The notes beneath the pieces were generated by a model. It saw nothing but the letters and a program-made list of their open reading frames with translations. It was not told the origin of the DNA and did not search any database. Positions 1 to 12,413 of a stretch of DNA of 64,000 nucleotides are shown in pieces. This DNA is from Dreissena polymorpha (Eukaryota; Mollusca; Bivalvia; Myida; Dreissenidae). Position numbers and translations under genes: made by a program. The stretch is from NCBI RefSeq assembly GCF_020536995.1, contig NC_068358.1, forward strand, positions 43,261,585 through 43,325,584. The letters are read 5' to 3'. The stretch's first letter is position 1, and every line of letters begins with the position of its first letter.

Positions 1-260
1 AACCGTTTCCGACTCATAATCTGAGTTAAATAGCTATATGGAACCAGAAGAAAACAAGATTGAACAGCCTGTGAGTAACTTGCAGGCTGTTCAGGTTTTA
101 TGACGTTTGCTGCTCATCAGTATCTTAGGGTTGGAAATGAAGCCTTCAAAACATGAATCTAGTCAGAAAGGTCTATACTTTAATTTGATTCTCAAATGAC
201 AACAAACATGTCAAGATCTAAGCCATAAATGGTTAAGTATCCTTGAGGGTGGTGTTTCAG

Positions 261-937
261 GTGAGAAGCCATACATGTGCCCATTTGAAGGCTGCAATAA
301 GGCTTACTCCAACTCCAGTGACCGCTTCAAACACGTGCGCACCCACCAGGAGGATAAACCTTACATCTGCAAGATGCCAGGGTGCAACAAGCGCTACACA
401 GACCCCAGCTCCTTGAGGAAACATGTGCGCACGCATGGACATTACGTGAAGGAAGGCTCATGCAGCATGTCACCCGAGCCTCTACAGACACATTCCAGTA
501 TTATCGACATTTCCCGTTCATTTACCAGTAGTGTTAAGCCATTTTCGCCCACTAATATGAAAGTGCCATTATCACTGTTCACTACAGCAACAGAGACGAG
601 TGTGATTCATCTTACAGGCTTACATGCAAATCCATTGTTGTCATCGGCAATAATTCCAATGAACAAATACTTCTTGACCTCGCAACATGAATTGACATCG
701 TTGGATGTAAGGTCGCCATCATCTGCCTTAGCGACGCGTGTAGAACACAGTGACAGTAAATCTGATAATGACAAGAGTCAAGATTCTCCACTAGATTTAA
801 GCACTAATCCGTCCTCCCCTCTGATGATTTTTACACACGATGCAGAAAACGGTAGACTGTCCACATCCCATGTGTCTCGATATGAAGGTTTAGCACAGGA
901 TATAGTCAGATGGGAGATAATCCACATGGCCACATAG
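261..937 (+). CDS. GLIS2: GLIS2-like Kruppel zinc-finger transcription factor, last coding exon (partial gene)
   Basis: This is the 3' terminal exon of a GLI-similar transcription factor that binds DNA in the nucleus. A polypyrimidine-poor acceptor (gtttcag) precedes position 261. The frame enters in phase 1 (G|GT GAG AAG) and gives the linker GEKPY, zinc finger 4 (CPFEGC ... HVRTH) and zinc finger 5 (CKMPGC ... HVRTHGH), then a roughly 160-residue tail to a TAG at 935-937. The finger sequences SNSSDRFKH and [18 protein letters not shown] match the GLIS2 subgroup (Drosophila sugarbabe) better than GLIS1/3, which have SNSSDRAKH and QIPGC. The upstream exons with fingers 1-3 lie outside the window. 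The tail is Ser/Thr-rich and carries PLDLS (788-802), the classic CtBP-binding motif. Mammalian GLIS2 is reported to interact with CtBP1, so a repressor role is likely. The GLIS2 assignment is strong; the function in this animal is inferred. Confidence 0.9.
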
Positions 938-1439
938 TCCAATCTTTATTAGGCACTATGAAAGAATTTTTTTTCGAGTTACCTGACCTTTAATAAAAAA
1001 GGTTCCATCCTTGAAAAATTGTAATGAGTTAAAAAAATATATATGCTTTTCATAATAAAACTACATCTATGAACGTTTTTATAAGGGCATAACAATAGGG
1101 AATATACTGGCAACATTATTGAAGTCTATCCGTCTCTTTTTTCAAAAATACTTGCCCGAAAGTGTTCTCCAACACTTCAAAGTACAAGGTATATACTTTC
1201 AGGTATTGTTCCTTATGATTTATGATCCTATGTAAAGATTACACAAAAATTATTCCCTTTTTTATTTCAAATTAGATTTTTTTACAAAATCTTGTTCGTT
1301 TTGTTTTAATTATTAATTATTTGTGTTTATAATTTACTGAATAAATAAATAAACATAAAAATTTAGAATCTAAGCTACTTACCCTCCCCTTTCTTTTTTG
1401 TCGTGTATTCTAAATGAAACATATTTAGATATTTTCTTT
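938..1439 (+). other. 3' UTR of the GLIS2-like gene
   Basis: AT-rich non-coding sequence directly follows the GLIS2-like stop. Candidate polyadenylation signals are AATAAA near 1053 and the overlapping AATAAATAAATAAA run near 1340. The next block (1440 on) is a repeat element, so the mature 3' end probably lies before it. A longer UTR running through the repeats cannot be excluded. Confidence 0.5.
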
Positions 1440-3731
1440 TACCTCCACTGGCCATAGGCCAGCGGGGCTTATGTCATGGTCCTGTGTCCGTCGTCCGTGC
1501 GTTAACTTTTTCTTTAAACATCTTTTTCTCCTAAACTACAAGTCCAATTCTGATAAAACTTCTCACAAATGTTCCTGGGGTGAACCTCTTTCAAATTTGT
1601 TCAAATTATGCCCCTGGGGTCAAATTTGACCCTGCCCCAGGGGTCACAAAATTGAAAATTTGCTTATATAAGGCCTATTTTGTGAAACATTTAAAATCTT
1701 CTCCTTCATAACCATTGGGCCTAGGGCTATCAAATTTGGTATGTAGAGACATCTAATAGTCCTCTACCAAATTTGTTCAAATTATGCCCCTGGGGTCAAA
1801 TTTGACCCTGCCCTGGGGGTCACAAAAATGAACATATGCTTATATAAAGCCTGTTTTGTGCAAACTTTAAAAATCTTTCTGTCCATAAACCTAGGGCCAA
1901 GGGCTACCAAATTCGGTATGTAGTGACATCTAATAGTTCTCTACTTAGTTTGTTCAAATTATGCCCATGGGGTTAAATTTGACCCTGCCCCGGGGGTCAC
2001 AAAAATGAACATACGCTTAAATAAGGCCTATTTTGTGCAAACTTTAAAAATCTACTTGTCCATACCGTATGGCATAGGGCTACCAAATTTGGTATGTAGT
2101 GACATCTAATAGTCCTCTTCCAAATTTGATCAAATTATGCACCTGGGGTCAAATTTGACCCTGCCCCTGAGGTCACAAAAATGAACATATGCTTATAATA
2201 AGCCTATTTTGTGCAAACTTTAAAACTTCTTTTCAATAACCGTAGGGCATAGGGCTACCAAATTCTGAATGTAGTGACATCTAATAGTTCTCTACTTAGT
2301 TTGTTCAAATGATGCCCCTGGGGTTAAATTTGACCCTCTCCCAGGGGTCACAAAAATGAACATACGCTTAAATAAGGCCTATTTTGTACAAACTTTAAAA
2401 ATCTTTCTGTCCATAAATGTATGGCATAGGGCTACCAAATTTGGTATGTAGTGACATCTATAGTCCTCTACCAAATTTTTACAATTTATGCCCCTGGGGT
2501 CAAATTTGACGCTTCCCCGGGGGTCACAAAAATGAACATACGTTAAATAAGGCCTTTTTTGTGCAAACTTTAAAAATCTTTCTATCCATAACCTGTATGG
2601 CATAGGGCTACCAAATTTGGTATGTTATAGTTCTCCAACAAATTTGTAAAAAATTAAGCCCCTGGGGTCAAATTTGACCCTGCCCTGGGGGTCACAAAAA
2701 TGAACATATGCTTATATAAAGCCTATTTTGTGCAATCTTTAAAAACTTCTTGTCCATAACCGTAGGGCCTAAGGCTACCAAATTCGGTAGGCAGTGACAT
2801 CTAATAGTTCTCTACTTAGTTTGTTCAAATTATGCCCCTGGGGTCAAATTTGACCCTGCCCTGGGGGTCACAAAAATGAACATACGCTTAAATAAGGCCT
2901 ATTTTGTGCAAACTTTATAAAGCTTTCTGTCCATAACCGTAGGGCATAGGGCTACCAAATTTAGTATGTAAGTGTCATCTAATAGTCCTACCAAGTTTGT
3001 TCAAATTAAGCCCCTGGGATCAAATTTTACTGTTCCCCAGGTGTCACAAAAAATAAACCTATGCTTATATTGGGCCTTTTTCGTGCAAACTTTAAAAATC
3101 TTTCTGTCCATAACCATTTTGCCTATTTCTACCAAATTTGGTATGTATTAAAATCTTAAAGTTCTCTACCATTTTTGTTCAAATTATGCCCCTAGGGTCA
3201 AATTTGACCCTGTCCCGGGGGTCACAAAAATGAACATATGCTTAAATAAGGCCTATTTTGTGCAAACTTTAAAAATCTTCTTGTTCATAGTTATAGAGCC
3301 TAGGGCTACTAAATTTGGTATGTAGTGACATCTAATAGTCCTCTACCAAATTTGTTCAAATTATTCCCCTGGGCTCAAATTTGACCCTGCCCCAGGGGTC
3401 ACAAAACTGAACATATGCTTTTATAAATCCTCTTTTGTGCAAACTTTAAAAATCTTTAAAAATCTTCCTGTCCATAACCATTGGGCCTAGGGCTACCAAA
3501 TTTGGTATGTAGTGACATCTTATAGTTCTCTACCAAGTTTGTTCAAATTATGCCCCTGGGGCCAAATTTATATATAAAAATGCTCACCCATCCAACTTTA
3601 AGCGCCCAGTGGGACAAGGGATAGAAAGAGAAAGTCACATGCTTGAGTACATTTCAACCCATGCGCATTGCACGCTTTTTTCGCATAAAAAACAGTGGAG
3701 CGATACAGGGCCATCATGGACCCTCTTGTTT
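1440..3731 (+). mobile_element. Helentron/HINE-like tandem-repeat element H1
   Basis: The left end has CTCCACTG followed by a hairpin (CTGGCC/GGCCAG), then a GTCC-type short repeat (gtgtccgtcgtccgtgcg) and gttaac. The body is about ten degenerate units of roughly 185-190 bp, each with cccctggggtcaaatttgac, a 'cataagggctaccaaatttgg'-like block and a caaactttaaaaatct block. The right end has CAGTGGAG, the inverse of the left CTCCACTG, then a hairpin GGGCC/GGACCC and CTCTTGTTT. No long ORF is credible; small ORFs are repeat translations. The class assignment is inferred from this architecture. Confidence 0.65.
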
Positions 3732-5470
3732 CTTATCCCAACAAAGTGTACACTTGAGGTCTTTTATGCAACTAATGTTTTGTAATAAGCAGGGAAGGAT
3801 TCATTCGTTAAAAATTAATCTTGATCAGTTATTGAATTGCTTACCTGTATCTGCCATTTATATTTAAGGACTTTATTTTATTCAGTTTACACTATTAATA
3901 AATTATACATAAGCATATTAACATTTCCAATAAAAAAGTACCGGTATGTATTTTTGTGGAAATATGCGACTTCAATGAAAAAAACTCTTTATGGCATGTT
4001 TTTGTATGTTAAAACAATATTGATACATGTATTTTGACCATGAAGTGTGTTTATAATGTGATTGTTCTTGTAAAAAAACAGTTATACATCTATGAAATAA
4101 CATTGTGAACCCAGTTTGCATCTTTTTAATCATCCATTTTGCATCTGTTAAATCCATAAGATCTGTTAGTTAATTGTTCACACCTGCTGTTGTACAGTTA
4201 AATTAATCGTTTACTTCTTAGGTGCATACAAAACATATCTATATTTGACATTGTGTTTAATGTGAAACTATTGTCTTAACAAACTTTTTAAGTGGTAATT
4301 GCCTGAACTGAAGGGCTTTAAGATAAAGTAAGGTGTGTTTTGTTTAGTCTGTTTATTTAGTTTAGACCTGTGGCCTGAACAGAAAGAGCTTCACTTGCAT
4401 CAAATACTGTATTTATATTTTTTGACAATATTTCAACCTTTGAAATATGCTTTTTACATAAAGTAATTTTTATTATATACTTGCATGGAGTAAATTATAT
4501 TAAAGTCAATTTAAGAAACATGATTTATATGAATAAGTAACCCAATATTAATTGGTTGAGTGCCAAACAATTTAATTGTTTTCATACAGGTAAAATTTGT
4601 TGATACATTTCAAACCTGTTTGTAGATTATTATTTAAATAATATTAGTCAAATCTGTATTATGAGTACCGACAGGTGTATTAGTAAGTTAGGATCTAAAT
4701 TGTATCTAGTATTTATTGAAATATACAAATCTTACTGTAAAAAAGTTATAATCTATAATATATTGTCTTATAAAAGTGAAAAGGTGTCATGGGTACATAT
4801 TCACCAACAAATTGTTGACTAAGAACCAAGAATGACTATACAATTGAATTTTTCAAGTATTTAAATATTGAAACTAACATAGCATGTACCACATATTTAG
4901 GATATAAGAAACCTGTGTGAACTGTGTTTAGGCAAGGGCAAACTGAGAAGTAAGAATTCTAGCGTCTAAGTCTATTCTTTATTCTTAAGTCTATGAATGG
5001 GCTGGTGAATATGGGCTCAGGATTACTATAGACAATATTTGTGATACACCGCAATTCTCTTGTGGCATGTCTTGTGTTGTTGTTAGTTGTAATAGTTGTC
5101 AATGTTTGGACCATGTTTCTTCCATGTGTTGAACATATTATGTAGTGGAATGTTTTTAGATATTGTCGTTATACATATTTAAGCAATCTGTGATATTGTG
5201 ATGTATTTTTTTATATAAGGTGTTGAACACAGTATCTTATTATTACTGCACAATTAACAAATTGTGAACATTGGCATTTGTATTGTTTTGTTTGTTGAAG
5301 ATTTTACTCTATTGTGCTTCTACTTAGACAGAAAAGAACTGAGTGGATAATGAATAAATAAAAAGTAAATAATTTCGAACCTTGTTGTGTATTAAAGTTT
5401 GATTATCCATTCTTCTTGCCTTTGTGCCTTTGATTTGGAGCATCCTGGCTCAAATAATTAACCCCGAATA
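3732..5470. other. AT-rich intergenic stretch, no gene recognised
   Basis: I see no convincing ORF or repeat here. The sequence is AT-rich with scattered ATATTT/TTTAAA runs and an AATAAATAAAAAGTAAATAA stretch near 5350. It could be old intergenic DNA or part of a long GLIS2 3' UTR. Confidence 0.4.
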
Positions 5471-6320
5471 TTTAGCTCACCTGAGCTCAATTTGCCCATG
5501 GTGAGCTTTTGTGATCACCTTTTGTGCGTCGTACAGCGTCAACATTTGGCTTGTTAACTTTCTAGAAGCCACATTTATTGTCTGCTCTTCATAAAAAAAT
5601 TCAGAAGATTTGTCCCAATGATATCTTGAACAATTTTGAAATGGCCGCTAGGGTGGAGGGCAGTTTTCCCTATATGGCTATAGTCAAAACTCGCTAACAC
5701 TCTCCAAGTCACATTTACTGTCCAATCTTCATGAAACTTGGCCAGAACAATTGATCAAATGATATCTTGGATGAGTTCAAAAATGGTTCTGGTCTGTTTA
5801 AATACATGGCGGTCAGGGGCGGGGCATTTTTCCTTAAATGGCTATAGTAAAACCTTGTTAACACTCAAGCGGCCGCATTTATTGTCCGATCATCATGAAA
5901 CTTGGTCAGAAAATGTGTTCAATTATATCTTGGACGAGTTCGAAAATGGTTTAGGTAGGTTGAAAAACATGGCCACCATAGGACAGGCATTTTTCCCTAT
6001 ATGGCTATATTAAAAACTTGTTAACACTCTAAAAGTCACATTTATTGTTAAATCATCATGAAACTTGGTCAGAACATTTGTTTTAATGATATCTTGGATG
6101 AGTTCGAAAATAGTCCCGGTCTGTTGAAAAACATGGCCGCAAGGTGGCGGGGAAGTTATCCTTTATAGAAAAACTTTGTTAGCACTAAGTTATATTTATA
6201 GTTCACTTTTAATGAAACATGGTCAGAACATTTGTTCCAATGATATCTTGGGCTGCACAGAACATGTCAGTTCCTCTTTATCTTAGTCGAGCGACTTGGG
6301 GCCTTTTATGCCCTTTTGTT
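5471..6320 (+). mobile_element. Helentron/HINE-like element H2
   Basis: It starts with AGCTCACCTGAGC and a hairpin closing at GGTGAGCT, followed by tttgtgatc. The body is about five degenerate units of around 145-160 bp containing aactcgctaacactc, atcatgaaacttggtcag and ggatgagttcgaaaatgg. The right end is a decayed inverse arm (cttagtcgagc) followed by ggggccttttatgcccc-like hairpin bases and CTTTTGTTG. It belongs to the same subfamily as the element at 25946-27710 but is older. Confidence 0.6.
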
Positions 6321-7880
6321 GAAAGAGTCATCTGCTGTCAGATGCTTTTCAAATTATGATTATTTTGCTCATCCGTTTTCGTCAAGCCACATACAAAAGT
6401 GTATTTATAGCAGTCATAGTTGTTGAGTGTATGTGAATGTGTGTGTGTGTGTGTGTCTGAGTGTTTTGGGGTCTGTAACTTTGTCATTCATTATGCAATT
6501 ATAAAATAACTTGCCATAATTTGCAGCCATAAGATGATATGTCCCATGTAACATCCGTATCCATATATGAAGGGTGAAGGTCGCACAAAGTGGTCCAAGG
6601 TCAAATTAAGCCACAAAACATCTTGTCCCAACTGTTATTTGGTCCTTCATAATGCAATTTTAAATAACTTGCCACACATAAACACCATGAACAGACAGTG
6701 TGTTTGATAGCGTGTTACTACGGTCCCGTATCTCTAAGGTCAATGTCACACTAAGAGAACAGAGCCAAGTTTGGCCATAAAATAACTAGTCTGAACTGTA
6801 TTTTCGTCATATTGCATGCACTTTTCAAATATCTGAATTGTGTTTATGAATATAAAGAGACCACATGGTGCACGCAACACATGTCAAAATTGACCATAAA
6901 ACAGCAAGACCGGACTGTGAAGTAATAAAAAAATTGGCAATTCTTCAATAAGATACGGCTTGTTGTGTTATACACCCGTCTTCCTACCTGTAAGGACAGG
7001 GTCATATTTGGAGATCAAAAGTCAACTTTGATCATAAAACAGGCTTATCTGAAATGTATCTTTTATATTTTTCGAACTATTTTAAAATAACTTCCCAAAC
7101 TGGTCCCGGGTAATACATGTATGTCCTTCTACATAAAAGGTTAAGAGCACACTTGAAGGTCAAAGATTAATTGTTTTCCATATAACAGCGTCTTCTAATT
7201 ATAACTTTGTCATTGATTGTGCAATTTTAAAATAATTTATATCAAATGCTTGCCATGAAGAGACATTGTGACACACGTCACATCTCCCTACTTCACAGGC
7301 CAAGGTCATACTTAAATGCCAATAGTTTTAAAGGCTATTAAACATCATCAACATGTTCGCCGTGCAGAAACGACATGTTTCTAGCCCAAAATTCGATGTC
7401 GTCTTTGGAGGTCAAAGGTAAGACATGTGGATTTTGCAGCTTGTTCAGACAGCATTTTCATTATTCATCATGCATTGTTATCGGGCCAGCTTATGCGAAA
7501 CTTAATATATCAGTCATAATTCTTGAATTTATGGGCGTGCGTGTGTACGGACTTAGCCGAACAGCAACTTTGTAATTTACTGTGCAATTTTTAAAATAAC
7601 TTCCCATTAAATGTTAACCGGTATGAGACAGCGTTTAACGTATTACATCCGTCTCCATATAACAAAGGTCAATGTCACTGGTAGAGGTTAAACTTTTCAT
7701 TTAGCCATAAATCAAATTGTCATGGCTGTAACTTCATCATAAGTCATGCAATTTTAAAATTATTTTACAAAATCTTCGCCGTGTTGAACGGAATTTTACT
7801 CGTTGGGCAAAGGTCAACGTCACACTAAAGGCTAAAGGTCCATGGAGCAACTTGTTAAATAATTACAAGCAGTATTGCCA
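6321..7880 (+). repeat. Degenerate tandem array related to the Helentron-like elements (H3)
   Basis: A block reading aactttgtcattcattatgcaattttaaaataactt recurs in degenerate form near 6473, 6640, 7050, 7200, 7567 and 7730, with irregular spacing and AGGTCA-type half-sites between copies. A (TG)n run lies at 6437-6457. I cannot define either terminus, so this may be the worn remains of one element. The small ORFs inside do not look coding. Confidence 0.5.
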
Positions 7881-8481
7881 ATTCATGTACGCTCGAAATG
7901 TTGCCTACGGACATCGAGCTATTTGGGTTTAAATCTCACGGCGACATGGATTTTCAAATTAAACCATGTATGCGCTTTTTCAAAAATATAGTTATCTTCG
8001 AAGGTTGGGCTTTGCATATCTTACAAAAATTGGATTCAATCCGAAATTTACAAGATGTTTTTTTATATAAGATTGCTTAATTATATCTTAAGATATATAC
8101 ATATTTTTATTATATTATAAATCAAATGTGATTTTAATAGTACACGTATCAAGATTGCAAGCTGTTATAGCCCAGCTCCGTTATGCGTCGACCATAATAC
8201 ATCATCAATGCGGCAGGCAGGCATAATTCCTATTTCAATTTTCATTCAACAATTCAATACATGACAGTTTGTGTATGGCCCTTTACTCCCAAATGGGAAT
8301 TCTGCGCTGTTGACGCAAAGAGTGATTACCTATTTCCATAACGTGTCAAATACCTTTTGTTGTTTTCCATCATAAACGAACAAATGGTACCTTTTCACCA
8401 ATCCACACTTTCAGTGTATGTAAACAATATGCAAAAGTAGACACGTAGGAAGCCCAATAGGCGATTTATCATGTTAAATAT

Positions 8482-8645
8482 ATCGTGCGTCGCCGCGACT
8501 GTCCAGAAAACTATCGTGCGTCGCCGCGACTGTCAAGAAAACTATCGTGCGTCGCCGCGACTGTCAATAAATATATCGTGCGTCGCCGCGACTGTCAATA
8601 AAAATATCGTGCGTCGCCGCGACTTTCAAGAAAAATATCAAGTAT
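8482..8645 (+). repeat. 31-bp CpG-rich minisatellite, five copies
   Basis: Five consecutive 31-bp units start with atcgtgcgtcgccgcgact, followed by a variable gtcaa(g/t)aaa(a/t) tail. The first four are nearly identical; a sixth is degraded. Each unit holds the odd palindrome GTCGCCGCGAC. It is GC- and CpG-rich in an AT-rich background. The 31-bp period is not a multiple of three, so the ORF across it is accidental. Confidence 0.9.
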
Positions 8646-8851
8646 CGCTTCGTGTGTCTAGTGTCGCCATTGATGAAAGAAGTGCGAGATTATAGATGGC
8701 ACTATACGGATTCCGTAGTTATCTGATGCTTTTCAAATGGTTAAAATTGTATCTGATTATAATAAATGAGACATTTCTCGTCAAACCATATCTTCGTTTA
8801 GTAATTATGTTAAAGTTAATGGAAATAATGCCCGTCTGTTTATTTTTTCAG

Positions 8852-8982
8852 CGAATGTTCAGACGTCAGTGACCTGCTATGTGTGTTCCGGAAGTTCAGA
8901 ATTTAACAATAACTTGTCCTCCCACAACGTGCACTGACTATGCAGACGTTGTCTTATGGGTTATCCGGGCATTTGTTTCTAA
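8852..8982 (+). pseudogene. Relic Ly6/uPAR exon (Ly6-D)
   Basis: A good acceptor (tattttttcag) precedes position 8852. The next bases enter in phase 1, as in the three complete Ly6 genes of this window. They encode NVQTSVTCYVCSGSSEF, very like ALTCYVCSGSAAND of Ly6-B exon 2. After that the frame closes early (TGA at 8936-8938) and the expected C-x2-C motif and donor are not found. No signal-peptide exon or third exon is visible nearby. The sequence then runs straight into a degenerate 30-33-bp repeat at 8983. I read this as a dead fragment of the same host gene family. Confidence 0.6.
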
Positions 8983-9140
8983 GGACAATTGTAACACGAT
9001 TATTTTGACACAACCGGACAATGGTTCAAACGTTATTTTGATACTCCGCACAATTGTTCCAAGTTATTTTGACACCGCGGACATTGGTTCTTTCATGAGA
9101 TTGACACCCCAGACGTTGGTTCCTTCAATTGGATGCCAAC
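8983..9140 (+). repeat. Degenerate 30-33-bp repeat, five copies, with inverted copies downstream
   Basis: Units beginning near 8983, 9016, 9049, 9079 and 9111 follow the pattern GGACAATGGTTC plus about 20 bp ending in a ttttgacac-like block. The same unit appears reverse-complemented at 9381-9495 (GAACCATTGTCCG, AACCAATGTCCG). The pair could form a foldback of roughly 500 bp. Confidence 0.6.
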
Positions 9141-9380
9141 TTAAAAACAAAGAATACGCCGATCAAAGGTTTTCACCGCATAATTAGCAGACGATTAAAT
9201 TTATAAATCTTGTTTACAGTAAGCCGGTTCATAAGAAGCCGATACATGCTATTGCAAGTATTGAATTCTTAATTAACTAAAACTGACCGTCAATTATTTA
9301 ACGGCTAATTTAGAAAACTGTGAATAGATTATGCATATATAATAATGTCACACTCCTTCTTATTCACTTCCAATTATGTA

Positions 9381-9495
9381 AGAACCCATGTCCAGGGTGT
9401 CATTTTTTTTTAAATATTGTAGCAACCAACGTCCGTCTTTGTCAAAAATAGCCTAGGAACCATTGTCCGCAGCAACCAATGTCCGAGATACTGTC
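9381..9495 (-). repeat. Inverted copies of the 30-33-bp repeat
   Basis: Four degenerate units (AACCCATGTCC, AACCAACGTCCG, AACCATTGTCCG, AACCAATGTCCG) are reverse complements of the 8983-9140 units. They define the right arm of a possible foldback structure. Confidence 0.5.
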
Positions 9496-9499
9496 GACG

Positions 9500-10995
9500 C
9501 CACTGCAGTCACGACGTTTTCCCCGACTGCATTAACCGTTCCATTCATTCAGTTTTCGATTTTGACAGGGTTCAGTTTATAAAGTTTTTAAGATACATGA
9601 AATATGGAAATGTAATAAATAGTTTTACTAAAAATAGTAACATATTGACGTCACGAACGGACCATTACTCGTTTCCTCCCAGCCGATTTTCTATTTATCT
9701 TTCATCTGATCGTGCGACGTCAACTGAACAAAAGGGCTTCCACACTCAGAATTAGCAACACATCAACGAACAAATGGCAATAGTGAAGTTACAAAATATG
9801 ATGGTAATGTAAAAAAAAACAACATTTTATACGACAGAGCGAAGTCGGATGTCTATAATCGGCCAGTGGGCCGTTATACGGCTCGGGCTTTGAAGTACGT
9901 ATGTAGTATTTTAGTTTTTTTGTATGCATATTTAGTAATTATGTTCAGTGCCTTTTTGTGCTATATTGTCATGAGATATGTATTGTCTCAGCATATTTTA
10001 TTAATTTTTGTCATGAAGTAATTATGGTAACACATAAATCATTTTATAAGATGGAGGTACTGTATGCATATTACTTACTGTTATACGCAAACTTAATTTG
10101 ACTTGTATCCATACGCTCAGAAATAAGAACCTTAGTATGGTGGCATTTTGTGCAGTGTTGTACAATTGGCTGACGGGCATCTGATGTTTATATAAACTGT
10201 GATACGTAAATTCGACATTTTATTAAATAATTTACACGCGCATCTGAGAATAAGGTTTCACGGGATCGAATATCGAACTTTGAGAATTAAATAGTATATG
10301 TTGTATACAAAGTCAATGTATGATTGCTTGATGTTATTTTTTAAATGATGATTGTACATATCAATAAATCGTGTCTGACAAAAAAATAACCGCATGCGTT
10401 ACCATATCGGGGTACTTGGTTTTGAGTTTGTTATTATAGAGTGTGATGTATCATGTAATTATTTGAACTAGACAATAAATAAACAAAGAACACCATATGT
10501 TAGAGTTACCTCTAATTTACGTTGTAACAGTTTCAGATGAATCCACTTGATTGATTATGATTGGTTATCGTTTGATTTAAGATTACAATCGAACTAAAAA
10601 CATTGAAACCAACGGGTCATCTGAAGTCCCGCTTCGCGCATGTGCGCTAATGATAACATTTATGTTGTCAAATATTCATTGAAAAGCACGATTGTTGTAG
10701 GCGTCAGTTCTATTCCATCTAAAACCATTTTATATCCTTGGTATGTGTCTTAAAGCGCGTGTAAAGTAATATGATCGTTAACTACATGTATTTCACTTCT
10801 TTACGAATCTGTCCGAATATATCCGTACGAATTCGACATTTTATGTAACAATTTACATAGTCTCATCAAATTGATCTCCGTAATCTAATTGTAAATATCA
10901 AGTCTATATAACTCTCTGTACTATCTGCTGAACTCTATCTTAAGATGGCCATGCTATCGTTATATATTGGACCGGTCTAACTAGTGGTATGCATC
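9500..10995. other. Intergenic stretch, no gene recognised
   Basis: AT-rich sequence with no convincing ORF, RNA gene or repeat. A short GC-rich island at 9835-9890 (aatcggccagtgggccg) stands out but matches nothing I know. Confidence 0.4.
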
Positions 10996-10999
10996 AATA

Positions 11000-12228
11000 C
11001 TAGAAATAGCGCGGCAGAGGCCGACGCGTATCCCCACGCCGCATGTTTGACCCAGGGGCGCCCCAGGGTTGGTAATGGGGCCATGCATAGTTGAGATTGA
11101 CCGTTTTGTCATAGAGATGTTCAGTATCAATTTGAAGTAAATCGGTGTAGAAATGAAGAAGTTAATGTAAAATAACCTAAAAAAAATGAGTGAAAATCTC
11201 TGACCCGGCCCCAACCCAACCCCCATAACTTATGATCAAAATTCCAAATAGTTCACTGTCGCACATATGCTCATAGCTATAATGTGTGTAATTTTTAAGG
11301 TTCTAGTGCTAATAGTGTAGGAGGAGATAGTGACAAGGACGGACGGACAGATGACGGAGATAACCACATAATAGATTTCAAAATCTAAACGCAGATCCTA
11401 AGTTCAAGGTCAAGGTCACAGGGGTCAAACATTTTATGCGCATGGAAAAGTCTTGTCCAGATACACATGCGTACCAAATATGAAAGCAATATATGAAGGG
11501 ACACAGGCGTTATTTGATATTTTTTGAATCGCGGTCGCAGATTTCGAAACATGAACGCGGACCCCAAGTTCAAAAACTGCATGCGCATAGAAAGGTGATG
11601 TCCAGATACACATGCGTACCAAATATGAAAGCAATATCTGAAGGGACACAGTAGGTATGAGCCCTTTTTCAAATCGCGGTCGTAGATTTCGAAACCTGAA
11701 CGCTGACCTCAAGTTCAAGGTCAAGGTTACAGGAGTCAAAAATTGTATGCGCATGGAAAGGTGTTGTCCAGATACACATGCATTTCAAATATGAAAGCAA
11801 TATCTGAAGGGACACAGTAGTTATGAGCCTTTTTCAAATCGCGGTCGCAGATTTCGAAACCTGAACGCTGACCTCAAATTCAAGGTCATGGTCACAGGGG
11901 TAAACAATTGTATGTGCATGGAAAGGTGTGGTCTAGATACACATGCATACCAAATATGAAAGCAATATCTGAAGGGATACAGTAGTTATGAGCCTTTTTC
12001 GAATCGCGGTCGCAGGAAAATCTCTGACCTAGCCCCACCCCAACCACCATAACTTTTGACCGAGGGGTCAGATCGAAATTCCGCCGCCGTCACCGTTGCA
12101 CATATGCTCATAGCTACCATATGTGTCAGTTTCAAGGTTCTATTGCTAATAGTACAGGAGGAGACAGGGGCCAGGATGGACGGACAACATTATCCCCACT
12201 TTTTCTCCGAAAAGCGTGGGGATAAAAA
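11000..12228 (-). mobile_element. Helentron/HINE-like element H4
   Basis: Read on the minus strand, the left end is TATCCCCACGC with a hairpin closing at GTGGGGATA, then a gttgtccgtcc short repeat. The body holds about four units of near 150 bp with CAAGGTCAAGGTCAC, cagatacacatgcgtacc, aatatgaaagcaatatctg and aatcgcggtcgcagatttcg. The right end is GCGTGGGGATA, the exact inverse of the left arm, followed by a small GC hairpin and ctatttctag. ORFs on the minus strand here are repeat translations. Confidence 0.65.
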
Positions 12229-12271
12229 TAATATGTGTTGTATTATGTACATTAATTACATATGGGATATT

Positions 12272-12413
12272 TGTTGGATTCGATGGAATATCGATTTTAT
12301 TTCACAAGTGATCATATACAATAATATTTTCACGAGTGGCGCAGCCACGAGTGAAAATATGTATTGTTTATGATCACGAGTGAATGTAAATCGATATTCC
12401 ATCGAATCCAACA
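12272..12413. mobile_element. 142-bp palindromic MITE
   Basis: The two halves are near-perfect reverse complements, from tGTTGGATTCGATGGAATA to the mirrored end, meeting at a short centre (gtggcgcagccac). Such a single hairpin is typical of foldback MITEs. It carries no coding capacity. Confidence 0.75.

Noticed and set aside
8482-8645. Possible CRISPR-like array (31-bp repeats)
   Set aside because: Units are contiguous with no unique spacers, and the DNA is eukaryotic. The same reasoning applies to the TAACGACTCGCCCC blocks at 39719.
12056-12373. 105-codon ORF
   Set aside because: Runs from the end of H4 through the palindromic MITE; the reading is incidental.
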